Shown here in pieces: positions 6,537-15,010 of a DNA stretch of 17,557 nt. The notes below the pieces were generated by a model. The model had not been told where the DNA came from. It did no database searches and was given only the letters and a program-made list of their open reading frames with translations. Source of the DNA: Actinomycetales bacterium (GTDB taxonomy: Bacteria; Actinomycetota; Actinomycetes; Actinomycetales; BWSM-131); contig JASBSH010000025.1 of assembly GCA_030149025.1 (NCBI GenBank), positions 1-17,557 on the forward strand, given 5' to 3'. Both the position numbers and the translations under genes were made by a program. Position 1 is the stretch's first letter, and every line of letters begins with the position of its first letter.

Positions 6537-8153
6537 TCAGTTGGGGGCCAGCGCCTGCGCGCCCTCGGACGCACTCCGGGGTTGGACCGTCGGCGCGAAG
6601 GGTGCAGACGAGTCACGAATCAGCTCACGCACCCGGAACCGCTGGAGCTTGCCCGTGGCCGTCCTCGGCAGCGCGTCGACGATCCGGACGCCTCGAGGCG
6701 CCTTGAAGTGGGCCATCCCCGCGCGGCAGAAGGTGATCAGCTCGTCCTCGGTGACGACGGCGCCGGCACGCAGGACGACGCAGGCGACCGGCTTGTCCAG
6801 CCCCTCGGCGTCCGGCAGCCCGACGACCGCCGCCTCGATCACGTCCTCGTGCTCGAGCAACCGGGTCTCCACCTCGCCGGGCGAGACCCAGATGCCGCCG
6901 GCCTTGATCATGTCGCTCGACCGGCCGAGCGGTATGTACCGCCCGTCCTCGTCCACCACGTAGGTGTCCCCCGTGGCCAGCCACTCGCCCTGGAACACCT
7001 TGCGGCTCACGGCCGTACGGCACCAATAGCCGGTCGCGATCGACTCGCCCTTGACGAACAGGGACCCGGGCGTGCCCGGGGGCACCGGTTCGCCGTCCTC
7101 ATCCCGGAGCTCGCACTGGTAGCCCGGTACGGGCCGGCCGGTCGTGCCCGGCGCGATGTCATCGGGGGCGTTCGAGATGAAGATGTGCAGCGCCTCCGTC
7201 GAACCCAGCCCGTCCAGGATGGGCACCCCGAAGTGCCCGGTCCACCGCTGCTGCAGCGCCGCCGGCAGCGGCTCGCCGGCCGAGGTCGCCAGCCGGACCC
7301 CCTTCAGCGCATCCGCCGGTAGGTCTGCGGCCAGCATCGCCGAGAAGAAGGTCGGCACACCGAAGAAGATCGTCGGACGATCCTGCTCGACGCGCTCGGC
7401 CATGACCGCCGGCGTCGGCCGACGCGGCTCCAGGATCGCGGTCGCGCCCACCGACAGCGGGAAGAACATGCCGTTGCCGATCCCGTAGGCGAAGAACAGC
7501 TTCGCCACCGAGAGGCACCGGTCGTTCGGCTGGATCCCGAGCACCTGGGTGCCATAGGTCTCGCAGACGTGGCGGATGTTCGCGTGCCGGTGCATCGCGC
7601 CCTTGGGTGTACCCGTGGTCCCTGAGGTGTACAGCCACAGGGCCGGCGCGTCCTCGATGGTCGCCGCCACCGGCGCGAGTGCCCCACCGGCAGCGGCCAG
7701 CATGTCGTCCCACCCGAGCCGCTGGACGTGGTCCGGGACCACGGGCTGAGCGTCACCGACCACGATGAGGTGCGTGACGGCGTCCGAATGCAGTGCCTTG
7801 GCCGCAGTGTCGGCGAACTCGGGAGTGGTGACGACGAGCCGGGCGCCGGAGTCGGCGACGATGGTCGACAGCTCTTCGGCCGACAGCATCGTGTTGACCG
7901 GCACGGCGACCGACCCGATGCGGAACGCGGCGAGGATGCCCGCGGCCATCTCGGCGGAGTCGGCGGTGAAGAAGAGGACCCGTTCCTCCCTGCGCAGCCC
8001 CAGCGCCCGGAACCCGGCGCCGACGCGGGAGACGACGTCCTGCAGGGCGGAGTAGGTGATGTCCTCGCCCTGGTAGCGGATGGCGACGCGGTCGCCGTTG
8101 CCGGCAGCCACGTGCCGGTCCACCAGGTAGTCACAGGCGTTGAAAGCCGTCAT
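6537..8153 (-). CDS. Benzoate-CoA ligase
   Basis: This 538-residue ANL enzyme makes benzoyl-CoA from benzoate, ATP and CoA. The N-terminus FNACDYLVDRH (4-14) is characteristic of the benzoate-CoA ligase family. Other motifs are YTSGTTGTPKG (175-185), DGLGSTE (314-320), WLATGDTY (391-398), GRSSDMIKAGGIWVSPGEVE (410-429) and PRTATGKLQRF with catalytic Lys502. ATG 8153 is preceded by GAGAGGTGACCAG, placing a good ribosome binding site 7 nt away. The gene starts 19 nt after the boxC stop, so the two are surely co-transcribed. The C-terminal tail after about residue 515 is short, polar and probably disordered. The neighbours boxC and boxB make benzoate the most likely substrate; halo-, hydroxy- or methylbenzoates remain possible. 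Confidence 0.92.
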   Translation of the reverse strand: MTAFNACDYLVDRHVAAGNGDRVAIRYQGEDITYSALQDVVSRVGAGFRALGLRREERVLFFTADSAEMAAGILAAFRIGSVAVPVNTMLSAEELSTIVADSGARLVVTTPEFADTAAKALHSDAVTHLIVVGDAQPVVPDHVQRLGWDDMLAAAGGALAPVAATIEDAPALWLYTSGTTGTPKGAMHRHANIRHVCETYGTQVLGIQPNDRCLSVAKLFFAYGIGNGMFFPLSVGATAILEPRRPTPAVMAERVEQDRPTIFFGVPTFFSAMLAADLPADALKGVRLATSAGEPLPAALQQRWTGHFGVPILDGLGSTEALHIFISNAPDDIAPGTTGRPVPGYQCELRDEDGEPVPPGTPGSLFVKGESIATGYWCRTAVSRKVFQGEWLATGDTYVVDEDGRYIPLGRSSDMIKAGGIWVSPGEVETRLLEHEDVIEAAVVGLPDAEGLDKPVACVVLRAGAVVTEDELITFCRAGMAHFKAPRGVRIVDALPRTATGKLQRFRVRELIRDSSAPFAPTVQPRSASEGAQALAPN

Positions 8154-8172
8154 CTGGTCACCTCTCCCCTGC

Positions 8173-9882
8173 TCAGACGCGCTTGAGGTCGTAGTCCGCG
8201 CGCTGACCGGTGCCGAACCGGCGCAGGGCGCCTTCGGGGCCCGATGCGTTGGGCCGGTAGAAGATCCAGTTCTGCCAGGCCGTCAGCCGACCGAAGATCT
8301 TCGTCTCGACGGTCTCGGGGCCGACGAACCGGTGGTTGGCCTCCATCCCGGTCAGGGCGTCGGGCGACAGCGAAGCGCGCTCCTCCAGCGCGATGCGCAG
8401 CTCGTCCTCCCAGTCGATGTCGTCGGGCGTCATGGTGACCAGGCCGAGCTCTGACGCGGCAGCGGCGTCGAGTGCCTCGCCGATGCGGTCGCGGACCGCC
8501 TGGACGGCATCGCCCCTGCCGTAGAACCGGGACTCCAGGCGGGTGAGGCCGTTGCCCATCGGGTAGGTGCCGAAGTTGACCTCCCCCACGACGACGGTGG
8601 CGGGGTCGGCGTCCGGGTCGACGTCCTCGAAGACGCCCTCCAGCATGTACTGCCGGTCACAGGCCATGGCGATCTCGAACAGGGTCCCGGCGAAAGCCGA
8701 ACCCGGTTCGATGATGGCGACCAGGCTGCGGCTGGTGACGTCGAGGCGCTTCAACGTGCGCTTGAGGTAGTAGCGAACCTCGTTGACAAACCAGTCGTCG
8801 GCCAGATCCAGCAGCTGCTGGTCGTAGGCGAGCACGAGGTCCTTGTCGCCCTGGGTGCGGAACGTCCACACGCCGAGCTCGAGCTCGTTCGTGCGCAGCC
8901 GCAGGATCACGTCGTCCAGGGCACGCGCCAACGCCATCGGCCAGTAGTCGACGCCCTGCTCGAGGACGCCGGCCGCGTCGGCCGGCGGGGCGGCGTCCGG
9001 AGCGGTGATCGTGATGTCGACGCGCCGCTCGTCACGCACCAGCTTCGCCTCGACGAAGGGGTAGGTGATCGTGTCGCCGGACTCGACGCGGTCCAGAGGG
9101 GTGAGCTGCACGCCGCGGGCGTCGCCCGGTCGCGGGGAGCGGGCTGCCGCGGCCTTGGCCCGGTCGCGGACCTCGTCGAGGAAGCGACCGCGCGGGACCG
9201 TGGCGTCCACGAGACCCCAGCTCACTGCGGTCTTGCCCTTGATGCCGTCGCTCTTGGTGGCGAAGACGTCCGCGAGGTCCTTGCGCACGTGCCGCTTGTC
9301 CACCACGCGCGTGAGACCGCCGGTGCCGGGAAGGACGCCGAGCAGGGGCACCTCGGGAAGGGAGACAGCGGAGGAGCCGTCGTCCACCAGGACGATGTCG
9401 TCACACGCGAGCGCCAGCTCGTAGCCGCCACCGGCCGCGGTGCCGTTCACCGCGGCGATGTAGGTCTGGCCGGAGTGCTCGGTGGCGTCCTCGATGCCGT
9501 TGCGGGTCTCGTTGGTGAACTTGCAGAAGTTCACCTTCCAGCTGTGGGACGACTGGGCGAGCATCCGGATGTTCGCGCCAGCGCAGAACATCCGCTCCAT
9601 ACCGCCGGTGACGATGACCGCCTTGACCTGCGGGTGCTCGAACCGGAGGCGTTGGACGGCGTCGTAGAGCTCGATGTCGACGCCCAGGTCGTAGGAGTTC
9701 ATCTTGAGCTCGTAGCCCGGCACCAGGCCCGCGTTCTCGTCAACGGCCAGGGTGAGAGTGGCGATCTCGCCGTCGATGTCCAGGCGCCAGTGGTGGTAGT
9801 TCTCCGGCGAGGTGTCGAACGACACGACGGGTGGCTTCGGCGTCTCCTGCACCGACGACGGGTTCTCGGCGACTGCGGTCAT
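8173..9882 (-). CDS. boxC: BoxC, 2,3-epoxybenzoyl-CoA dihydrolase (ring-opening lyase)
   Basis: This 569-residue crotonase-superfamily enzyme adds two waters to 2,3-epoxybenzoyl-CoA, opening the ring to give 3,4-dehydroadipyl-CoA semialdehyde and formate. The length fits BoxC, which is about twice an ordinary enoyl-CoA hydratase. Visible features are the oxyanion-hole segments VTGGMERMFCAGANIRML (91-108) and NGTAAGGGYELALACDD (146-162), the LPGTGGLTRVVDKRHVRKD stretch (184-202) and the conserved C-terminal LTAWQNWIFYRPN region. ATG 9882 has GGAGG six nt upstream. It is the first gene of the long minus-strand operon, with a promoter at 9919-9946, and diverges from a PaaX-type regulator. Nothing in it looks damaged. 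Confidence 0.95.
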   Translation of the reverse strand: MTAVAENPSSVQETPKPPVVSFDTSPENYHHWRLDIDGEIATLTLAVDENAGLVPGYELKMNSYDLGVDIELYDAVQRLRFEHPQVKAVIVTGGMERMFCAGANIRMLAQSSHSWKVNFCKFTNETRNGIEDATEHSGQTYIAAVNGTAAGGGYELALACDDIVLVDDGSSAVSLPEVPLLGVLPGTGGLTRVVDKRHVRKDLADVFATKSDGIKGKTAVSWGLVDATVPRGRFLDEVRDRAKAAAARSPRPGDARGVQLTPLDRVESGDTITYPFVEAKLVRDERRVDITITAPDAAPPADAAGVLEQGVDYWPMALARALDDVILRLRTNELELGVWTFRTQGDKDLVLAYDQQLLDLADDWFVNEVRYYLKRTLKRLDVTSRSLVAIIEPGSAFAGTLFEIAMACDRQYMLEGVFEDVDPDADPATVVVGEVNFGTYPMGNGLTRLESRFYGRGDAVQAVRDRIGEALDAAAASELGLVTMTPDDIDWEDELRIALEERASLSPDALTGMEANHRFVGPETVETKIFGRLTAWQNWIFYRPNASGPEGALRRFGTGQRADYDLKRV

Positions 9883-9918
9883 TCGGGTCCTCCAAGGACG
9901 AGGGACTAACGGCCCTAG

Positions 9919-9946
9919 ACTCTACGCTCTCGTCACGCTACGTCAA
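9919..9946 (-). promoter_or_regulatory. Promoter of the boxC operon
   Basis: Read on the minus strand, TTGACG (9946-9941) and TAGAGT (9924-9919) are separated by 16 nt and form a plausible sigma-70-like promoter about 37 nt before the boxC ATG. The adjacent upstream sequence CACTACAACCACTTGACG partly resembles CTACACACTGATGACG upstream of boxB, which may reflect a shared regulator site. The promoter boxes are seen directly; the shared-site idea is weak. Confidence 0.45.
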
Positions 9947-9990
9947 GTGGTTGTAGTGCTTCAATTTTTATGACGGCAGCCTCTACAGTG

Positions 9991-10017
9991 CAGGCATGGG
10001 CCAAAGATCGATGCCTG
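9991..10017. promoter_or_regulatory. Inverted repeat upstream of the PaaX-type regulator (candidate operator)
   Basis: A perfect 7-bp inverted repeat, CAGGCAT (9991-9997) and ATGCCTG (10011-10017), has a 13-nt spacer and arm centres 20 bp apart, about two helical turns. It lies between a possible plus-strand -10 box TACAGT (9984-9989) and the regulator start at 10076, a position suited to autoregulation. It shares no sequence with the palindrome at 332-347. Function is inferred from position and symmetry only. Confidence 0.4.
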
Positions 10018-10075
10018 TCGCGCTGTCCGGAGGGCCGGCGCGCGAAGGGGACTGCCGACGACAGGGGTGCACTGG

Positions 10076-10954
10076 ATGAGCGCTGCGAGCCAGGAGGCGT
10101 CGCCAGCCGGCGCCACCAGACCGGTGCGGCGCCGCGAACGCGCCACGGCCAGCGCCCGGTCGCTGTTGCTGACCCTCCTGGGCGAGTTCGCGCTCCCCCG
10201 GCACCAACCGGTGTGGACGGCCACCGTCGTGGACGCGCTCGGGGTCCTCGGCGTCGAGGAGAAGGCCGCCCGACAGGCTCTGGCGCGCACGTCGTCCGAA
10301 GCCCTGCTGGTGCCCGAGAGGCTCGGCCGCCGGACGAGATGGAGTCTGACGGACGGCGGCACCTGCCTTCTCGAGGAGGGCACCGACCGCATCTACGGCT
10401 TCCTGCGCCACCGGCAGGACTGGGACGGGCAGTGGCTGGTGCTGGCGGTGACGGTGCCCGAGACGCACCGTCAGCTGCGGCACCGGCTGCGCACCCGGCT
10501 GACCTGGGCGAGGCTGGGGTCCCCGGCGCCGGGCCTCTGGGTCGTCCCGGATGCCAAGCGCGTCGACGACGTCGCCGAGATCGTGTCGGACCTGGGGATC
10601 GAGCAGAACGCGTTCTCGTGGGTCGGTCCCTATGCCGGGATCGGGGACGAGGACGCCGTGATCTCCGCCGCGTGGTCGCTGGACAGCGTCGCCGAAGCGT
10701 ACGGCGAGTTCATCATGACCTTCGGTCGGCGCTCCGCACGGCGGCAGGAGCAGGCGTTCGTCGCTCAGGTCGAGCTCGTGCAGTCCTGGCGCAGGTTCCC
10801 GTTCCTGGACCCGGCGCTGCCCACGCAGCTGCTGCCGGCGGACTGGCCAGGCATCAGGGCCGCCGAGGTGTTCCACCGTCAGCACGCCCGCTGGCACGAG
10901 GGCGCCCAGGCGTACTGGGACGTGCTGTCCGCGGACGCCGAGGGGCGCGCCTGA
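10076..10954 (+). CDS. PaaX-type transcriptional regulator of the box genes
   Basis: This 292-residue protein has the PaaX family layout. After a basic N-terminal extension (1-26) comes a helix-turn-helix region (about 27-95, with ARSLLLTLLGEFALP, VVDALGVLGVEEKAARQALA and RTRWSLTDGG). The central PaaX domain follows (DWDGQWLVLAVTVPETHRQL, 115-134, and GSPAPGLWVVPDA, 148-160), then a helical C-terminal domain. PaaX proteins repress aromatic catabolic operons and release DNA on binding an aryl-CoA, so benzoyl-CoA is the likely signal here. ATG 10076 is preferred: AGGGG at 10062-10067 lies 8 nt upstream, whereas GTG 10067 would overlap that site. It diverges from boxC and converges on boxB, so it sits between the two halves of the pathway. 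Confidence 0.88.
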   Translation: MSAASQEASPAGATRPVRRRERATASARSLLLTLLGEFALPRHQPVWTATVVDALGVLGVEEKAARQALARTSSEALLVPERLGRRTRWSLTDGGTCLLEEGTDRIYGFLRHRQDWDGQWLVLAVTVPETHRQLRHRLRTRLTWARLGSPAPGLWVVPDAKRVDDVAEIVSDLGIEQNAFSWVGPYAGIGDEDAVISAAWSLDSVAEAYGEFIMTFGRRSARRQEQAFVAQVELVQSWRRFPFLDPALPTQLLPADWPGIRAAEVFHRQHARWHEGAQAYWDVLSADAEGRA

Positions 10955-10972
10955 GCCCACCCCCACTCCAAC

Positions 10973-11018
10973 CGCTACGGGAAGGGCCCCGCCCCCCGTA
11001 GCGATTCGGGGCCCTTCC
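10973..11018. terminator. Two interleaved stems between convergent regulator and boxB genes
   Basis: Stem A pairs CGCTACGGG (10973-10981) with CCCGTAGCG (10995-11003), 9 bp and perfect. Stem B pairs GGAAGGGCCCCG (10980-10991) with CGGGGCCCTTCC (11007-11018), 12 bp and perfect. The 5' arm of B and its loop enclose the 3' arm of A, so the two are interleaved and share two bases. Both are symmetric and can form in transcripts from either strand, as expected for a bidirectional terminator in the 72-nt convergent gap. No U-tract follows, which is common in actinobacteria. Confidence 0.75.
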
Positions 11019-11026
11019 GCCGGTGC

Positions 11027-12505
<1,479 letters not shown>

Positions 12506-12566
12506 CCGCTCGTCCTTCCTGATGAGGGCTCGTGGTGGTGGCTGTGCCGCACATTCCACGGCAATG

Positions 12567-12594
12567 TCTGCTGTCGTCATCAGTGTGTAGCAGA
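12567..12594. promoter_or_regulatory. Inverted repeat upstream of boxB (candidate operator)
   Basis: TCTGCT (12567-12572) and AGCAGA (12589-12594) form a perfect 6-bp inverted repeat with a 16-nt spacer, arm centres 22 bp apart. On the minus strand a weak promoter, TTGCAT (12611-12606) and TACACA (12589-12584) with 16-nt spacing, overlaps it. The spacing resembles the repeat at 9991-10017, but the arm sequences differ. This is a candidate site for control of boxB. Confidence 0.3.
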
Positions 12595-12669
12595 TCAACG
12601 GTCGAATGCAACCCCTCCGCGCCCCTCTGAATCCGCGACCGGTCCCCCAGGACCCAGCCACCCAGCGAT

Positions 12670-12725
12670 CTGTGCGACGTTCACGCTTGGACACGCCGGC
12701 GTGTCGCAGCGCGGACGTCGCACAG
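12670..12725. repeat. 56-bp concentric palindrome, copy 1
   Basis: Outer arms CTGTGCGACGT (12670-12680) and ACGTCGCACAG (12715-12725) are perfect, and the inner palindrome ACACGCCGGCGTGT (12691-12704) has exactly the same centre. The 10-nt segments between them pair at about 6 of 10 positions. The length and symmetry match copies 2 and 3. Confidence 0.75.
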
Positions 12726-12853
12726 GCCAGATGCCCACGGCCGGCGCCTCCGGCCTCCAACCCGCCCGTGACAACCCTGGCACCCGGACCTGCCGCCGCC
12801 TCCCCGCCCCGGACCCGCGCCGCCTGCCTGCGCCACCGCGCGCGCCACCTCCC

Positions 12854-12904
12854 CGCCCTGGCACCCCCGCCCGCCTCCTCGCCCTGGCACCCCCGCCCGC
12901 CTCC
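12854..12904. repeat. 25-nt C-rich tandem repeat, two copies
   Basis: A 25-nt unit beginning CGCCCTGGCACCCCC occurs at 12854-12878 and again at 12880-12904, with one base between copies. It abuts palindrome copy 2. It could be slippage in low-complexity DNA. Confidence 0.65.
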
Positions 12905-12909
12905 CGGAT

Positions 12910-12965
12910 CTGTGCGACGTTCCCGGCGCAACACGCCGGCGTGTCGCAGAGCGAAGGTCGCACAG
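12910..12965. repeat. 56-bp concentric palindrome, copy 2
   Basis: Outer arms CTGTGCGAC (12910-12918) and GTCGCACAG (12957-12965) enclose the same perfect inner palindrome ACACGCCGGCGTGT (12931-12944) as copy 1, with the same 56-bp length and common centre. It lies about 40 nt downstream of the DUF559-type gene and could fold as a terminator for it. Confidence 0.75.
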
Positions 12966-13006
12966 AACGCGGGGCGACCTGCTGGCGGTGAGGGAACCAA
13001 CCCAGG

Positions 13007-13967
13007 TCAACGCACGAGTGGACCGCTCCTGAGGATGAACCAGTCCCGCCTTTTCACGCGGCGGGCACGGGCGTAGGCCGTTCGCAGACGGGCGACCAGT
13101 TGCGCCGGGCTCCGCATGTCGAGCGCCGTGACGCGGACGATCGTCAGCCCGAGTCCCTCGAGCCGTTCCTGACGCCGGTTGTCGGCCGTGCTCTGCGCGA
13201 GCTCCCAGTGGTAGTCGCCGTCGTACTCCCCCGCCAGTCCGCTCTTCGCATCCAGGAGGTCGGGGTCGCCCGCTCGTCGGCCGGTGCGGCGGTCGAACAC
13301 CGACGCGTTGACTAGAGGTTGAGGCAACCCGGGCGTCAACGACCCACAGGACCCGCAGCTTGCTCTCAGGACGGGAAAGCGACAAGGGGTCGGCGAGCCG
13401 TAAAGCCTCCCGGGCTTGGACGAGGCCTGGCACCCGCCTCTGCTGTTGCACGTAGCGTTCGACATCCGCCAGCCGCAAGCGTGTGCATCGCAGCATGGTG
13501 TCCACGTCAGCAACCGCATCAGCGAGTGTCGGCGCAAGCCTCACAAGGTCGAAGGTGGTGCGGACCAGCGACGTGCACAGGACCCCGTCGATGCGGACGA
13601 CGTCGTCGATTCCCATAGGTGAACGAAACGGTTGGAGCCCATCGCGCCGTCGCTTGGTCCCGGACTTGCCGATGCAGAAGAGCACGGGAAGCGCTTCGCC
13701 CTCGGGCGACTCGCCGTCCAGCTCCTTTGCGCCGTGAAGGTACGCCGCCGCCCAGCCGCCGAGAGGGGCACAGTCGACGGCAGTTGCGGCAGCGAGGATT
13801 CGTTGCATCGGATCATCAGCATCCGACCCTGCCCACGCGAGAACCCCGCGGTGTGGGCGACGCCAGAGACCACTTCGCAGCTCGCTCGGGGTGGGAAGGC
13901 CGTCGAGGCCGGCCTTGGCCGACATCCTCCAGGGTCTGGCGATGAGCTCGTCCGGGATCTGAACCAT
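13007..13967 (-). pseudogene. DUF559/AbiEi-antitoxin-like protein gene, frameshifted
   Basis: The N-terminal part (ATG 13967) resembles actinobacterial proteins with an AbiEi-type helix-turn-helix start (LDGLPTPSELRSGLWRRPHRGVL) and a long middle region (VLCTSLVRTTFDLVR, then LRVLWVVDAR). From about 13333 on, the family sequence continues one frame over: LPQPLVNASVFDRRTGRRAG, then LLDAKSGLAGEYDGDYHW, a DUF559/Vsr-like endonuclease fold, ending at 13007. Removing one G from the CCCGGG at 13328-13333 would join the two parts into one protein of about 319 residues. The original frame runs on into unrelated DNA. This is either a true frameshift or a one-base sequencing error. Such proteins are of unproven function and unrelated to benzoate catabolism. 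Start choice is uncertain, since no strong ribosome binding site is visible. Confidence 0.7.
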
Positions 13968-14171
13968 CCCGCGACCGTGATCCCGAGCGACTCAACTGAA
14001 CAGAGGCGAGCGCTCATCTGTGGACAGCTCAAACGAGCGGGCCGCCTGTGGACGGAGAGTCACGCAGAAGACACATCAACACGGGGTCGCTGCAACTCCC
14101 CGGGCCACCGTCCCCCGCTCCCTCTGACCTGCGCCGCGCCGCAAGACGCGCCCCGGCCCACGCCGCACCTC

Positions 14172-14233
14172 GTTCTGTGCGACCTTTCGTCGACGACACG
14201 CCGCGCGCGTCGCCCCGAAACGTCGCACAGAAC
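14172..14233. repeat. 56-bp concentric palindrome, copy 3, with longer arms
   Basis: CTGTGCGAC (14175-14183) and GTCGCACAG (14222-14230) span exactly 56 bp as in copies 1 and 2. Here the arms extend to 18 bp (14172-14189 against 14216-14233) with one mismatch. The inner palindrome is degenerate (ACACGCCGCGCGCG). Lying downstream of livF on its transcript, it could act as a terminator or 3' stabiliser. Confidence 0.75.
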
Positions 14234-14292
14234 GGGGTGGGCCGGGGTGAGCCCGGTCCAGCGGTCGCACAGAACGGGGTGGGCCGGGGTGA
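14222..14292. repeat. 29-nt perfect direct repeat next to livF
   Basis: A 29-nt unit beginning GTCGCACAGAACGGGGTGGG occurs at 14222-14250 and 14264-14292, with a 42-nt period. Each unit starts with the right arm of the 56-bp palindrome, so the second copy is a lone half-element with its flank duplicated. Confidence 0.75.
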
Positions 14293-14299
14293 CTTCCTC

Positions 14300-15010
14300 C
14301 TACCCCACACCAAGCAACGCGTTGGCACGCCGCCCGTCGCTGCGGAACTCGGCGACGCTGCTGGAGTGCACGATCTCACCCTTGGTCATCACGGCGACGC
14401 GGTCGGCGACGTCGAACGCCAGGTGCAGGTCCTGCTCCACGAGCAGGATCGCCATGCCGGTACCGGCCAGCTCGCGCAGGATGTCCCCGACCTGGTCGAC
14501 GACCGCGGGCGCCAGTCCGTCCGACGGCTCGTCGAGCAGCATGAGCCGCGGCGACCCGAGCAGGGCACGTCCGATCGCGAGCATCTGCTGCTCACCTCCG
14601 GACAGCTGCGACCCGAGGTTCGTCCGACGTTCGCGCAGCCGAGGCATCAGCTCGTAGACGCGCTCGACGGTCCAGTCCCCCGACCGCTTCCGCACCGAGA
14701 TCTCAAGGTTCTCCTCGACCGTCAACGGGGCGAACACCCGCCGGCCCTGCGGCACGATCCCGACACCGAGGCGCGCCACGGCGTGCGGTGACTTGCCGGT
14801 GACGTCGACGCCGTCCACCGCCACGCGGCCGCTCGTCGCCCTCACCATGCCCATCACGGTTTCCATGAACGTCGTCTTGCCGACGCCGTTCCGCCCGAGC
14901 AGGGCGACCGCCTCACCGGCGGCCACGGACAACGAGACACCGTTCAGCACACGGCTCCCGGCGTACCCGGCGACCAGATCTGTGACCTCGAGCAGCGGCC
15001 GGGCGCTCAT
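14300..15010 (-). CDS. livF: ABC transporter ATP-binding protein, LivF type
   Basis: This 236-residue ATPase of a branched-chain-amino-acid-type (HAAT) importer has Walker A GRNGVGKT (39-46), the Q-loop region GIVPQGRRVFAPLTVEENL (84-102), signature LSGGEQQ (136-142), Walker B LMLLDEPSDGLAP (156-168) and the H-loop region reading ILLVEQDL. The GIVPQGRR(V/I)F motif is typical of LivF. ATG 15010 overlaps the livG stop by 4 nt (ATGA). It is the last gene of the transporter operon and is followed by palindrome copy 3. HAAT importers also carry aromatic acids, and box clusters in proteobacteria include ABC transporter genes, so benzoate or a related acid is a reasonable substrate. Amino acids cannot be excluded. 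Confidence 0.9.
   Translation of the reverse strand: MSARPLLEVTDLVAGYAGSRVLNGVSLSVAAGEAVALLGRNGVGKTTFMETVMGMVRATSGRVAVDGVDVTGKSPHAVARLGVGIVPQGRRVFAPLTVEENLEISVRKRSGDWTVERVYELMPRLRERRTNLGSQLSGGEQQMLAIGRALLGSPRLMLLDEPSDGLAPAVVDQVGDILRELAGTGMAILLVEQDLHLAFDVADRVAVMTKGEIVHSSSVAEFRSDGRRANALLGVG

Larger units (their letters stand above)
12506..13006. other. 501-nt gap between boxB and the DUF559-type gene, repeat-rich, no gene seen
   Basis: The part nearest boxB (12506-12611) holds its ribosome binding site and probable promoter and operator. The remainder contains two 56-bp palindromes (12670-12725 and 12910-12965) and, between them, a C-rich, proline-codon-like stretch with a 25-nt tandem repeat. 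Open frames run through it on both strands, but they are low-complexity, lack family similarity and follow from the high GC content. I see no convincing gene. Confidence 0.6.
13968..14299. other. 332-nt gap between the DUF559-type gene and livF, holds repeats, no gene seen
   Basis: The left 200 nt should contain the promoter of the DUF559-type gene, but I could not identify convincing boxes. The right part holds palindrome copy 3 (14172-14233) and a 29-nt direct repeat running almost to the livF stop. Small open frames here have no family similarity. Confidence 0.5.

Noticed and set aside
5505..7322. 605-codon plus-strand open frame
   Set aside because: It lies antisense to the ferredoxin-NADP reductase and benzoate-CoA ligase; the long frame results from high GC codon bias and shows no family similarity.
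12681..13320. C-terminal extension of the DUF559-type gene in its first frame
   Set aside because: After the frameshift this frame reads through repeats and C-rich DNA with no domain similarity, while the true C-terminus is in the neighbouring frame.
12670..14292. CRISPR array
   Set aside because: The repeats are palindromic, few, unevenly spaced and without uniform spacers, and no cas genes are present.
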